DNA of 64,000 bases. It comes from SZUA-22 sp963751695 (GTDB taxonomy: Bacteria; Bacteroidota; Ignavibacteria; Ignavibacteriales; Melioribacteraceae). The notes beneath the pieces are model-generated. The model saw only the letters and a list, made by a program, of their open reading frames with translations. It had not been told where the DNA came from and did not search any database. Every line of letters starts with the position of its first letter. Position 1 is the first letter of the stretch. Positions 26,815 through 35,675 of the stretch are shown piece by piece. The DNA lies in assembly GCA_963751695.1 (NCBI GenBank), contig CAVVVP010000005.1, forward strand, positions 620,001-684,000, in the 5' to 3' direction. The position numbers and the translations under genes were made by a program.

Positions 26815-27624
26815 CTATTCCTTTAATCCTGTTGAGACCATACTTTGAATAAAATATTTCTGGAAAAATAGATATGCGATAATGATCGGCAAAGCAAGCA
26901 TAACTGCAGAAGCCAGCTTAACACCTAATTGTGCTTCTGCTCTTCCCCCAACAGAAAATAATGTGACCAATTGAGGCATAGTCATTAGACTTTCTTCCCG
27001 GATAACTATCAATGGCCACAAAACTTCATTCCAAGCTGCCATGAATGTGATAATAGCAATAGTTACAATTGCAGGTAATGAATTTGGCCAGAGAATTGTA
27101 AAAATGATTCTTAACTCCCCACATCCGTCAATTCTTGCGGCATCAATTAAATCTTTTGGGATACTTTTGAAATACTGCCTGAACATAATGATTGCAAATG
27201 CATTCATTAAGTAAGGAACAATAAGAGCAAGATAAGTATCAACCCATCCTAATTTAACCATAATTATATATTGAGGAATTAATGTTATTTGAAATGGAAG
27301 CGTCATAGTAAAAATTATGATATAAAATATTAGACTCCGCCCTTTGAACTCTAATCTTGATAAAGCATAACCAACCATTGATCCAAAAACCAGCACACCA
27401 GCTGTTATGGAGCAGGCAACTATCATACTATTCACAAAAGCTTTTCCGATTGGTATTTTAGAAACCATTTGGATATAGCTATCTAAAGTGAAGTAACTGG
27501 GGAATAAATATAGTCCCCCTATCTCATTCTCAGGTGCAAAGGAAGCACTTATCATCCAAATAAATGGATACAGAAATGCAAGTGCAGCTGCAACTATAAT
27601 GATATATAGAATTACCTTTTTCAT
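26815..27624 (-). CDS. Carbohydrate ABC permease, MalG/UgpE type
   Basis: A 269-residue inner-membrane protein with six helices. The cytoplasmic EAA loop (DAARIDGCGELRIIFTILWP) docks the ATPase. YPFIWMISASFAPENEIGG at the first helix is typical of the CUT1 MalG group. It overlaps the MalF-type gene by four bases (ATGA-type junction), showing translational coupling. With its partner and the 445-residue binding protein it forms an oligosaccharide importer. Confidence 0.93.
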   Translation of the reverse strand: MKKVILYIIIVAAALAFLYPFIWMISASFAPENEIGGLYLFPSYFTLDSYIQMVSKIPIGKAFVNSMIVACSITAGVLVFGSMVGYALSRLEFKGRSLIFYIIIFTMTLPFQITLIPQYIIMVKLGWVDTYLALIVPYLMNAFAIIMFRQYFKSIPKDLIDAARIDGCGELRIIFTILWPNSLPAIVTIAIITFMAAWNEVLWPLIVIREESLMTMPQLVTLFSVGGRAEAQLGVKLASAVMLALPIIIAYLFFQKYFIQSMVSTGLKE

Positions 27625-28481
27625 TTATCCTTTTCAATAAATTTCTTTTGGATAGCTACAACGGCAAGAATAATAACTGCGAAAAACAAACCAAGAGTTG
27701 TTGCATAACCCATATGATAATAGAAGAATCCTTGCTTGTAAATATATAATACTGCTGAGATAGTACTATTCAGAGGACCGCCTCCAGTCATTATATATGG
27801 TTCAATGAATAATGAAAACCCTCCTATAGTTGATAATATTACAACCATAAATATGGTTGGATTTATCATTGGTAGAGTTATATGGAAAAATTTTTGAGAA
27901 TGCGTAGCACCTTCTAGATCCGCAGCCTCATAATAATGTGGGGGCACAGTCTGCAATCCCACTAAAAATAGTACAACATATAATCCAATATTTTTCCATG
28001 TAGCCATTAATGCGATAGAAGGCATCGCTATCATTGGATCAACTAACCACCCTACTTTGTTTAGCCCAATATTAACAAGCAATCTATTTAGAAGACCAGT
28101 ATCGAAAGCATACAGCTGTTCCCATAACATAGTAACAACTACCCCGGATACTATTACCGGGAGAAAGAATGCCGCTCGAAAAAAGCCTTTGAACTTAATT
28201 TTTTGATTTAACATTTCTGCAAGAAATAGAGCAAATATAATTTGTAAAGGAATATGAATAACTAAAAATATTAATGTGTTGCCAATTGATTTTAAGAATA
28301 TCGCATCTTGAAATAACCGTATATAATTAGCGAAACCAGTGTACTCCATTGGTGAAATTATATTCCATTTATGAAAAGTTAATACGATACTGAAAATTAC
28401 TGGAAAAGCTACAAATGTAAGAAAGTGCAGTATATATGGTAACACGAGTAAATATGGCGTTATTTTTTTTGTTTGTATCAT
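27621..28481 (-). CDS. Carbohydrate ABC permease, MalF/UgpA type
   Basis: A 286-residue CUT1 permease with six helices. It starts TPYLLVLPYILHFLTFVAFP and carries the EAA loop YEAADLEGATHSQKFFHITLP. It lies nine bases downstream of the binding-protein gene and overlaps the MalG-type gene by four bases. It should form the heterodimeric membrane channel of the importer. Confidence 0.93.
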   Translation of the reverse strand: MIQTKKITPYLLVLPYILHFLTFVAFPVIFSIVLTFHKWNIISPMEYTGFANYIRLFQDAIFLKSIGNTLIFLVIHIPLQIIFALFLAEMLNQKIKFKGFFRAAFFLPVIVSGVVVTMLWEQLYAFDTGLLNRLLVNIGLNKVGWLVDPMIAMPSIALMATWKNIGLYVVLFLVGLQTVPPHYYEAADLEGATHSQKFFHITLPMINPTIFMVVILSTIGGFSLFIEPYIMTGGGPLNSTISAVLYIYKQGFFYYHMGYATTLGLFFAVIILAVVAIQKKFIEKDK

Positions 28482-28490
28482 ATTTCATTT

Positions 28491-29798
28491 TTAATCTAAA
28501 AACAACAAATTGACTGCCTTTGCGGCATCGCGGATAGCATCTTCTGGAGATTTAACGCCGTATATAACACAAGCCTCATATTCCATGGATATTAAATCAA
28601 ATACTTCTTTAAGTACCGGGGATGCGTCCGTTCCTCTTACATATTTTGCCTGTTTTGCAAATATCTTTAGCATAGGATTATCATTGAAATATTTTATATA
28701 CAATGAATCCATCAATAAATCCTTTCTACGTGGGTACTGTGTTGTAATTTTTATAAATTCTAACTCATTTTCTTTATTGCAAAAATAACTTAAGAATTCC
28801 CACGCCAATTGTGGATTCTTGCAAGTATTAAATATCACAATATTTTTTGGGTCGCCATATGTATAAATGGGCCCATCATGATTATCAGGAACAGGTACTG
28901 AACTATAACTGTATTTAAAATCATCGTCTTTAAACTTTTCTGCATGAATTATTTCCCAAGGACCGACAAGCCTGGTTGCGATTGCTCCCGCTAAAAATGG
29001 ATCTTGTCTTGCCGTTAGCCTCTCCTGTGGGAAATAATTTTTTGCGTAAAGATTACGTAAAAAGGAAAATACCTGAATGGAATATTTGTTGTCAAAAACT
29101 GCCTTATTATCTGTTACTAATGGTGCACCGCCGGACGCAGCAAGATAGAGAGGATAGAAATCAAAAAAGCGCTGCCACCAGTCAACCTTAACCTCAGAAT
29201 AACCTATCCATCTATCAATGTATCCATCTCCATCTTTATCAATTGTGAACTTACTTGCAGCATCATTATATTCTGAATAAGTTTTAGGAACTTCTGAAAA
29301 ACCTATGTCACTCATATAGGTCTCGTTATATATCATCATTATCGGATTAATTTTCCATGGTACCTGGTAAATGTGTCCATCGATTGAGGTCACTTCCTCA
29401 ATGACACTACTATCACATCTATTATAAATGTATTTCATATACCCATAAAGGGAATCCAACGGAATCAATACGTTGGCTTGTGCATATACTTCCACATCTC
29501 CCTGCCACATATTAGAATAAATATCTGGTGTTGTTTTTCCAACAACTGCAGCCAGAATTACCTCTTCACTAGATCGTCCCTCAGGAACAGGCTGATACTT
29601 AACTTTACTATTAGGATTAAGTAAATTCCATTTCTTAACTATATAATCAGCATATTCAACTTCATATGGATTATTTGAACACCAATACAATAATTTAAAT
29701 TCTCTATTCTCACCAGTATCATTGCATGATATTAAAGACAAGATTAACAAAATCCCGATTAAGTTATTTTTTAAATACTTAATTAATAATATTTTCAT
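28491..29798 (-). CDS. Sugar ABC transporter substrate-binding lipoprotein
   Basis: About 435 residues from the ATG at 29798. This start puts the leader IGILLILSLISC at the N-terminus and avoids the 17-base overlap of the longest frame (29828). The mature protein (FKLLYWCSNNPYEVEYADYIVKKW, TTPDIYSNMWQGDVEVYAQANVL) is a SBP_bac_1-type oligosaccharide-binding protein of the CUT1 class. It should capture oligosaccharides in the periplasm and deliver them to the two permeases. Its lipid anchor in a Gram-negative is typical of this group of phyla. Confidence 0.9.
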   Translation of the reverse strand: MKILLIKYLKNNLIGILLILSLISCNDTGENREFKLLYWCSNNPYEVEYADYIVKKWNLLNPNSKVKYQPVPEGRSSEEVILAAVVGKTTPDIYSNMWQGDVEVYAQANVLIPLDSLYGYMKYIYNRCDSSVIEEVTSIDGHIYQVPWKINPIMMIYNETYMSDIGFSEVPKTYSEYNDAASKFTIDKDGDGYIDRWIGYSEVKVDWWQRFFDFYPLYLAASGGAPLVTDNKAVFDNKYSIQVFSFLRNLYAKNYFPQERLTARQDPFLAGAIATRLVGPWEIIHAEKFKDDDFKYSYSSVPVPDNHDGPIYTYGDPKNIVIFNTCKNPQLAWEFLSYFCNKENELEFIKITTQYPRRKDLLMDSLYIKYFNDNPMLKIFAKQAKYVRGTDASPVLKEVFDLISMEYEACVIYGVKSPEDAIRDAAKAVNLLFLD

Positions 29799-29811
29799 TT
29801 TGCTAAAATTC

Positions 29812-31338
29812 TCAATTACTCCAATCATTATCGATTGTTGGATAAGGCGTTCTTGGAATTAAGCCTCCTTTTTTTACTGCATAAAAATCGATGGCTTTTA
29901 AATCATTTTCTGTAGATACAGCTAAATGATATAATGTTTCTTTGTTTATTTCTATTTTATATTTTTTTTTGAGAGCGTTTAGTTTGTGAACAATTTTTCT
30001 CTTGTATTCAGCATCTAATTTAATATTCTCATCTTTTTCTACCCGCTGGGATTGATTCAGTTCACTATAATCCATAATTACTGAATTTGCAATTTCACTC
30101 TTAACAGCGCTGTATATAATTTTATCTCTCCACCACGCAATTTGTTTTTGGACTTCGTTACTAGTATGATACCCTTTTGAATATGCTTCACGCGTTAAAA
30201 TTTCGTCTCTTGCCATTCTCCAAACAGCCATTTCCAATGATCGGGAAAATGTTTGTAAGGATGCTTTATTTAATTTTATATAATTATCCCTTAGCCAAAA
30301 CCATTCAAGGAAATCTTTTAGTAAAATATTTTGTCCTTTCAGCACTACCAGATAAATATTATTTATTTTTTCAGAGTCTTTAATATTAACCTCATTTCGG
30401 GCATCATTTAGAATTTCATGAAGTTTCCATTGATCATACAATTTATCGTTGAGTAAATATTTTCCTAAATATGATCTTAAAATTCTAAAAGAAGAATTTT
30501 TTATAGTAGCATTTTCTGATTTCATCAAGCTATCGACATATTTATCAGAGAGAACATCCATTTTTCTTTTTGTTAAAGCGCTAATTGCTTCTTCTTTTAG
30601 ACGAGCATTTTCTGTTTCACTTATTAAATTATTCTGCCAAAAATTATCCAGATATAAAATATACCACCCGTCATTTGTATGAATAGGTGCTGAATAGCTT
30701 TTAATTTCTAAAGTATCAATAATTGCCGCGAGGTCCGGATTATTTCTTCCAATTAAATATCTTGTTGTTTGCAATGATCTATCCTCAATTAAGATTGAAT
30801 CTTTCAATTGAGTGTTAAACAAACTATCAAAGGGAATACCTGAATTGAGTTTTAAAGAATATTCATTTATTGTGATATCAGATTTAGTGAACAACCACCT
30901 AAGATTAACTTCTATTAATTTTTCTGTTATAACTGTATCAATTTCATCATTAGTATTCATAATATTTTTTAGAATTTTATCTTTAAACATTTCTTCAGTT
31001 GATAAATCTGCAATAAAAGCTTTATAAGTTTCTCTTACCAGTCGTGTCGTATCAATGCTATTTGTATAACCATCAAGAGCAAGTAATTTTTCATTTAGTA
31101 GGTACTCCAAATGTTTGACCTTTGAGTCTGGCATTCGCTTTACAAACGCAGGTCCATACTCATAGCTGAGATAATATTCCTCTGCGGTGATAATAAGGGT
31201 ATCAACTTTCGCAATAATTGAGTGATGATTATATGAATCCTGTATCTGAGACCAAACTAAACTGAAAGGAATTATTAGAATTATAAATGCTATACTTATT
31301 CTCACGCTAAGTTGATAATAGCCCATATTCATTGCCAT
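29812..31338 (-). CDS. SurA/parvulin-like peptidyl-prolyl isomerase
   Basis: About 508 residues from the ATG at 31338. The longest frame begins with TTG inside the upstream gene, whereas ATG 31338 places the leader ISIAFIILIIPFSLVWSQ correctly. The N-terminal helical part (HLEYLLNEKLLALDGY) and a PPIC-like middle (YLIGRNNPDLAAIIDTLEIK, IHTNDGWYILYLDNFW) match the SurA/PrsA chaperone plan, with a long charged helical C-terminal region. Periplasmic. Its place between a PorV/Q barrel and the sugar-binding lipoprotein suggests a dedicated chaperone for the outer-membrane parts of this locus. Confidence 0.7.
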   Translation of the reverse strand: MAMNMGYYQLSVRISIAFIILIIPFSLVWSQIQDSYNHHSIIAKVDTLIITAEEYYLSYEYGPAFVKRMPDSKVKHLEYLLNEKLLALDGYTNSIDTTRLVRETYKAFIADLSTEEMFKDKILKNIMNTNDEIDTVITEKLIEVNLRWLFTKSDITINEYSLKLNSGIPFDSLFNTQLKDSILIEDRSLQTTRYLIGRNNPDLAAIIDTLEIKSYSAPIHTNDGWYILYLDNFWQNNLISETENARLKEEAISALTKRKMDVLSDKYVDSLMKSENATIKNSSFRILRSYLGKYLLNDKLYDQWKLHEILNDARNEVNIKDSEKINNIYLVVLKGQNILLKDFLEWFWLRDNYIKLNKASLQTFSRSLEMAVWRMARDEILTREAYSKGYHTSNEVQKQIAWWRDKIIYSAVKSEIANSVIMDYSELNQSQRVEKDENIKLDAEYKRKIVHKLNALKKKYKIEINKETLYHLAVSTENDLKAIDFYAVKKGGLIPRTPYPTIDNDWSN

Positions 31339-31342
31339 ATTA

Positions 31343-32368
31343 TCAGAATTGTAATGCAATTGAGAACATGTGGACATTTTCAAGTCGTCCAAAATCACTA
31401 TAAGCGTAATCAAATTTTACAACTGTTTCACTAAATAACATTTTGGAGTTAACACCAACTCCAAATGATAAACCACCTTCTGAATCGATGAGAAAAGCAT
31501 TCTGATATCCAGCTCTAAAAAATATGAACTGCATAAATCCGAATTCAGCACCAAAATTCATGCTCTGATAATCGTTATTCGGATGGACAGCATCAATAGC
31601 AATTGTGAGCTCATAATTTTCTGTATTAATTACTTTCGTTGAAACCCCGATTCTAAATCGCAATGGGAGATCCCAGCTGTCCATTTCAATATTGGTAGGT
31701 ATACGTTCGTTTGAACCCTTTTTTGTATCATCAACTCTTATAAAATATCTTGTATCTCTGCCTTCTAATTGCATGGATGTACCAAAATTAGAGAGTGACG
31801 CCCCAATTACCATACCCCCAAGTAAATCAGTCCTAAAAAGTGTTCCAATATCTAAGGCAAATGCAGTAGCCGACATATGCCAAATATTTTGCTGAATATA
31901 TTTGCCAGTAAATCCAATAGAAAACCTATCTGTTAATTTTTTTGAATACGTGAGACCGATCGCAATATCTTGTGCACTGAAAAATTCTCCTGTTCCCTCA
32001 GGTTTTTCAACAGTCCGCACCATCATATCATCCATGGATAGTGAAATAAAACTAAATCCAAGATTGCCGAAAGTACCAAGATTCAGAGCTAGTCCAACAA
32101 AATCATATTTTGTATCTGCAATCCAATTAATATGATTTAATACTGCCTCATGTTTTTCTAAATTTGCAATCCCACTAGCATTCCAGTATAAGGCAGTGAC
32201 ATCATTAGAAAGGCTCACAAACGCACCCCCCATTCCAACCGCTGGGGCTCCAACTGATATATCAAGAAAATTAGCAGCCGTGGTTCCTGTTTTCGAGACA
32301 TTCTGAGCATTCACAAAATTTATAAATGAGGTTACAAATAGACTGATTATTATGATTTTTTTAATCAT
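31343..32368 (-). CDS. PorV/PorQ-family outer-membrane barrel
   Basis: About 341 residues from the ATG at 32368 (MIKKIIIISLFVTSFINF); the longest frame starts at a TTG 11 codons earlier. After the signal peptide (ending VNAQ), FLDISVGAPAVGMGGAFVSL and NDVTALYWNASGIANL are the diagnostic opening of the PorV/PorQ (UPF0164-like) family. Strands follow to a terminal FSIALQF. PorV shuttles T9SS cargo to the surface attachment complex; other homologues accompany TonB receptors. Its neighbour is a giant secreted protein with a C-terminal beta domain, so it may serve that cargo specifically. Confidence 0.82.
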   Translation of the reverse strand: MIKKIIIISLFVTSFINFVNAQNVSKTGTTAANFLDISVGAPAVGMGGAFVSLSNDVTALYWNASGIANLEKHEAVLNHINWIADTKYDFVGLALNLGTFGNLGFSFISLSMDDMMVRTVEKPEGTGEFFSAQDIAIGLTYSKKLTDRFSIGFTGKYIQQNIWHMSATAFALDIGTLFRTDLLGGMVIGASLSNFGTSMQLEGRDTRYFIRVDDTKKGSNERIPTNIEMDSWDLPLRFRIGVSTKVINTENYELTIAIDAVHPNNDYQSMNFGAEFGFMQFIFFRAGYQNAFLIDSEGGLSFGVGVNSKMLFSETVVKFDYAYSDFGRLENVHMFSIALQF

Positions 32369-32402
32369 GGTATCACCATGGTATTTTCTAATTGTTTTCA
32401 AT

Positions 32403-35400
32403 TTATTTAATTATTGCAAATCGACCTATCTTTTCACCAACTCCTGCTGCTTCAACGTGAAAAATGTAAATACCATATGCGATGTCCATACCATCTTTGG
32501 AAACTAAATCCCATGATTCTTGTCCATCCGATATTGTGCTACTATGTTGAAGAGTTTGAACAAGTTTTCCACTAATAGTATAAATTTTTATTGTACATTC
32601 ATTTGGTAAATGGATAAAATAAATTACTCTTTCGCCTCTTCCTACTTGGTTTGAAAATGGTTCCCAAGAAGCTGCTCCAGCGTATGGATTAGGAACAACA
32701 GCTATTTTATCCATATCAGTGACTACTTTTGAAATATCAAAGTCCTGAGCTTTTGAAGTAAATTCAAAATACTCCCCACTTCTAAAAGTTTTCTTTGTCA
32801 CTAGTGTAAACACATCACCAATTTCAGGAGGTATCTGATCTTCTTCTGCTAATGTAGTGTCCCTAAAAAATGAAACCGACCAGCTAACCTTCAAATTATT
32901 AAAATTAGTTGGGGGAAGGTTAATTGAATCACCAACTGCTATGAATATCGCGTCATTTTCATTAAATATTGCATCACCATTTAAATCTTGAAAAACAAAA
33001 CTTTGATGATCAATTCCATCTGTTAAATTCTTAATTACTACGTTTGATTGTATTGGATCGCTAAATCGAGTTGCAGGAAAAGATAAATCACCAGCACCAG
33101 GTTCCAGTAAATATATTTCAAAATCAGCAGGAATATCAACTCTTCTAGAGCCATAAGTTGGAACAAATCTTGAGTCAAAACCAAAGTTAATGAGATAATT
33201 TGTATTTCCTGTCACCTCAGACTTATCTTGATCTACTGTAACTAAAGAATCATTGTTAATATTAACAGTAAACCCGTCTATCACTGGTAACTGAATATTA
33301 TCGCTCTTCATTTGTGTTTCGTGTACAAGTGTGTCATTACTAGTATAGTCTATCAAGGTATAATATGGATGCGGATTATTATGAAAAGTTGAATAATCTT
33401 CAAACTCTACTCTATAGGTATGAAAATTTTTTATAGAATCTGGATCCAATACGGTTACTGAGATTTTCCCAGTACCCGGTCCACTTGCAATAAAATTTTC
33501 AATTTCCGGAGCAATATAACCCGCTGAAGGAGCGCGTGGTACAACTACGGCAGTATTAATATCTGTTGTAACATTTCCATTAACGTCAGTTTTGAAAATT
33601 GTCGGAGTTTCTGAAGGGGGTATACCCTCAACCTTGCCTTCTACTGTTGTTGTCAAAAAGCCTTGATCATAGGCAGCAACGGCATAATAGTAGGTTTGAC
33701 CATTTTGAACTGTCGAATCTACATATGAATGTTTTATTCCGCTATCCTCTCCAAGATTGAACATTGCTCCATTTACATCGATTGGATGCAATCCCTTAAC
33801 TCCATCCCTTAAATCAAATTGGGCAATCGGTTTTCTAAATGTAGCTTTACCGAAAGCGTCTGTAATTACTTTGATCTCTAAAAAATTTGCTTCAGTTGCG
33901 CGATAAATTCTATAACCTTCAAAGTTATATTTTTGATAAAAAGCATCGAATGTACGCTCTGCTCTATCATCCCAATATAATGTTACTTTACCATCACCTG
34001 GAATAGCTTTAATAATGGGTTTATCTGGAGGTTTGGCAAATCTATAATTAGCATTATAAATTTGCTGCACGGTTTTCTTTCTTCGGAATAGATCGTCTTG
34101 GTCAATTCCAAATATCATGGACATTGAAAATCTTTCGGTCTCGCCAGTGGCCTCTTCATTACCTGTTTCAGAGGAATAAGAATTTCTTCCCTGCATTGAA
34201 AAAAGATAGCTAGAAAAATAGTTAGCTAGATTAACTCCTTCCAAAGACTGACCGTGAGGTGTTGGTAGATCTGATAAAACCTCCCAGTTTACTTCGTCAT
34301 TGTTAAGGTCATATCTATGAGTCGGGAATATTGCAAATCCAGTAAGGCCAAGTTGATCAGATTCGTCTTTATCAAGAATACCAAAATTAGGTTCTCCCTG
34401 ATCGGGTTTTCCGTTCACCTCGGTTCCATCAGCATCTGGTCCTTCATAACCATCATCAAAAGGTCCTATACCGTCGGTCCCGACATCATCATTAATTGGT
34501 TCACCTGGGTCCCATCTTCCATTTCCATCAACATCAAAATAAATTCTCCAATTGGCGTTTTCATCTGCATCCCAATGAGGCTTCCATGAATAACCATAAA
34601 ATTCTTTAAATTTGATTGTATCTTGTACAACATCCTTAAGAAATGGATCCTGGTTTACATTTTCTATAAAAACGTTCGCATTATTATCCCTTCTTTCGTC
34701 AGTAATACCATCGCTATCATTATCTCTGCTATCATCAGGAACTCCTGGACTTTCAAGAAATGCATACCCGCTTAAACCAACTGGGCTCCAATTCCCTGGA
34801 CTGCCGTATGGTACCGTGGACCAAGCATAGGACATATCTTGAAGTTCATTATAATCCCCTGCATTGTTCGAAGAATTATCATGCCCTCCAATTCCCCAAT
34901 CCACATACTGCGCAAACAAAGTTTTATCATAATCAGTTGTGCTCATATTTGAAATTTCATAGTACCAAAATATCACATCCTCTGCTAGTACCTGTGACCA
35001 CTGAAATCCTCTTGCTTTAACCTGCATTCCGAGTCCACCTCTATCAGGATCTTCATTATCTGGAGTAAAGTTGTGTTCTAATAAATATTCTCTATCCAAA
35101 TGATCATCAAATACAAAATATGTTTCTACGTCAGCATTTTTAACACCTTTTCCAAAAAAACCGTTCCAAGCATTGTTCCAATCATCTGGTCTATCCGGCC
35201 AGTGTTCTGGCCAAGAATCCGGGATATCACTACGGGCTGGAATTGTTGAAAATCTGTCTGAATATCCAGGTAGTGGCCACCAGCCATAAGTCACTCCGGT
35301 TGAAGCGTCATATCTTGTATACTCATAATAATTTGTTTCCAAAGGATGAATTTTTAACCCTGCTGGAGTTGTTGCTTCAGCTTGAACGATTATAGCGACA

Positions 35401-35630
35401 CCATCAACATAAGTGTGATTAGTCCCTTTGGGCCAAACACCACTTCTGCTAGGTTCATTTTCCCAATCTGCTATCTCTCCAAAATTATAGTAAACGGTGG
35501 AGACTAGATTCCCATCCATAAAACCTTTACGGGTTTGGTTTTGATCCCCCTTGTTCTTATCCACAATAACTTGCGAGTAAGTATTGAGACTTAATATTCC
35601 TAATAAAAGTGTACTTAATATTATTTTCAT
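32403..35630 (-). CDS. Giant secreted surface protein partner of the TonB receptor
   Basis: The 1075 residues comprise a signal peptide (about 1-19, ending TYSQ), a large N-terminal region rich in D, W and G (PEHWPDRPDDWNNAWNGFFG), a calcium-type acidic stretch (DNDSDGITDERRDN, DVDGNGRWDPGEP), fibronectin-like strands (about 595-710, PDKPIIKAIPGDGKVTLYWD) and a C-terminal sorting-like domain (VVPNPYAGAASW, GKLVQTLQHS, YGIYIFHVEA). No known enzyme motif is seen. It occupies the place of SusD next to a SusC-like receptor and may be its surface ligand-binding partner. It lies 45 bases after the receptor and one base before the PorV/Q frame. Confidence 0.65.
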   Translation of the reverse strand: MKIILSTLLLGILSLNTYSQVIVDKNKGDQNQTRKGFMDGNLVSTVYYNFGEIADWENEPSRSGVWPKGTNHTYVDGVAIIVQAEATTPAGLKIHPLETNYYEYTRYDASTGVTYGWWPLPGYSDRFSTIPARSDIPDSWPEHWPDRPDDWNNAWNGFFGKGVKNADVETYFVFDDHLDREYLLEHNFTPDNEDPDRGGLGMQVKARGFQWSQVLAEDVIFWYYEISNMSTTDYDKTLFAQYVDWGIGGHDNSSNNAGDYNELQDMSYAWSTVPYGSPGNWSPVGLSGYAFLESPGVPDDSRDNDSDGITDERRDNNANVFIENVNQDPFLKDVVQDTIKFKEFYGYSWKPHWDADENANWRIYFDVDGNGRWDPGEPINDDVGTDGIGPFDDGYEGPDADGTEVNGKPDQGEPNFGILDKDESDQLGLTGFAIFPTHRYDLNNDEVNWEVLSDLPTPHGQSLEGVNLANYFSSYLFSMQGRNSYSSETGNEEATGETERFSMSMIFGIDQDDLFRRKKTVQQIYNANYRFAKPPDKPIIKAIPGDGKVTLYWDDRAERTFDAFYQKYNFEGYRIYRATEANFLEIKVITDAFGKATFRKPIAQFDLRDGVKGLHPIDVNGAMFNLGEDSGIKHSYVDSTVQNGQTYYYAVAAYDQGFLTTTVEGKVEGIPPSETPTIFKTDVNGNVTTDINTAVVVPRAPSAGYIAPEIENFIASGPGTGKISVTVLDPDSIKNFHTYRVEFEDYSTFHNNPHPYYTLIDYTSNDTLVHETQMKSDNIQLPVIDGFTVNINNDSLVTVDQDKSEVTGNTNYLINFGFDSRFVPTYGSRRVDIPADFEIYLLEPGAGDLSFPATRFSDPIQSNVVIKNLTDGIDHQSFVFQDLNGDAIFNENDAIFIAVGDSINLPPTNFNNLKVSWSVSFFRDTTLAEEDQIPPEIGDVFTLVTKKTFRSGEYFEFTSKAQDFDISKVVTDMDKIAVVPNPYAGAASWEPFSNQVGRGERVIYFIHLPNECTIKIYTISGKLVQTLQHSSTISDGQESWDLVSKDGMDIAYGIYIFHVEAAGVGEKIGRFAIIK

Positions 35631-35675
35631 ATTTAAACTTTTTTAAATTTCACCTTAATCCTCCAATCACTGGGA

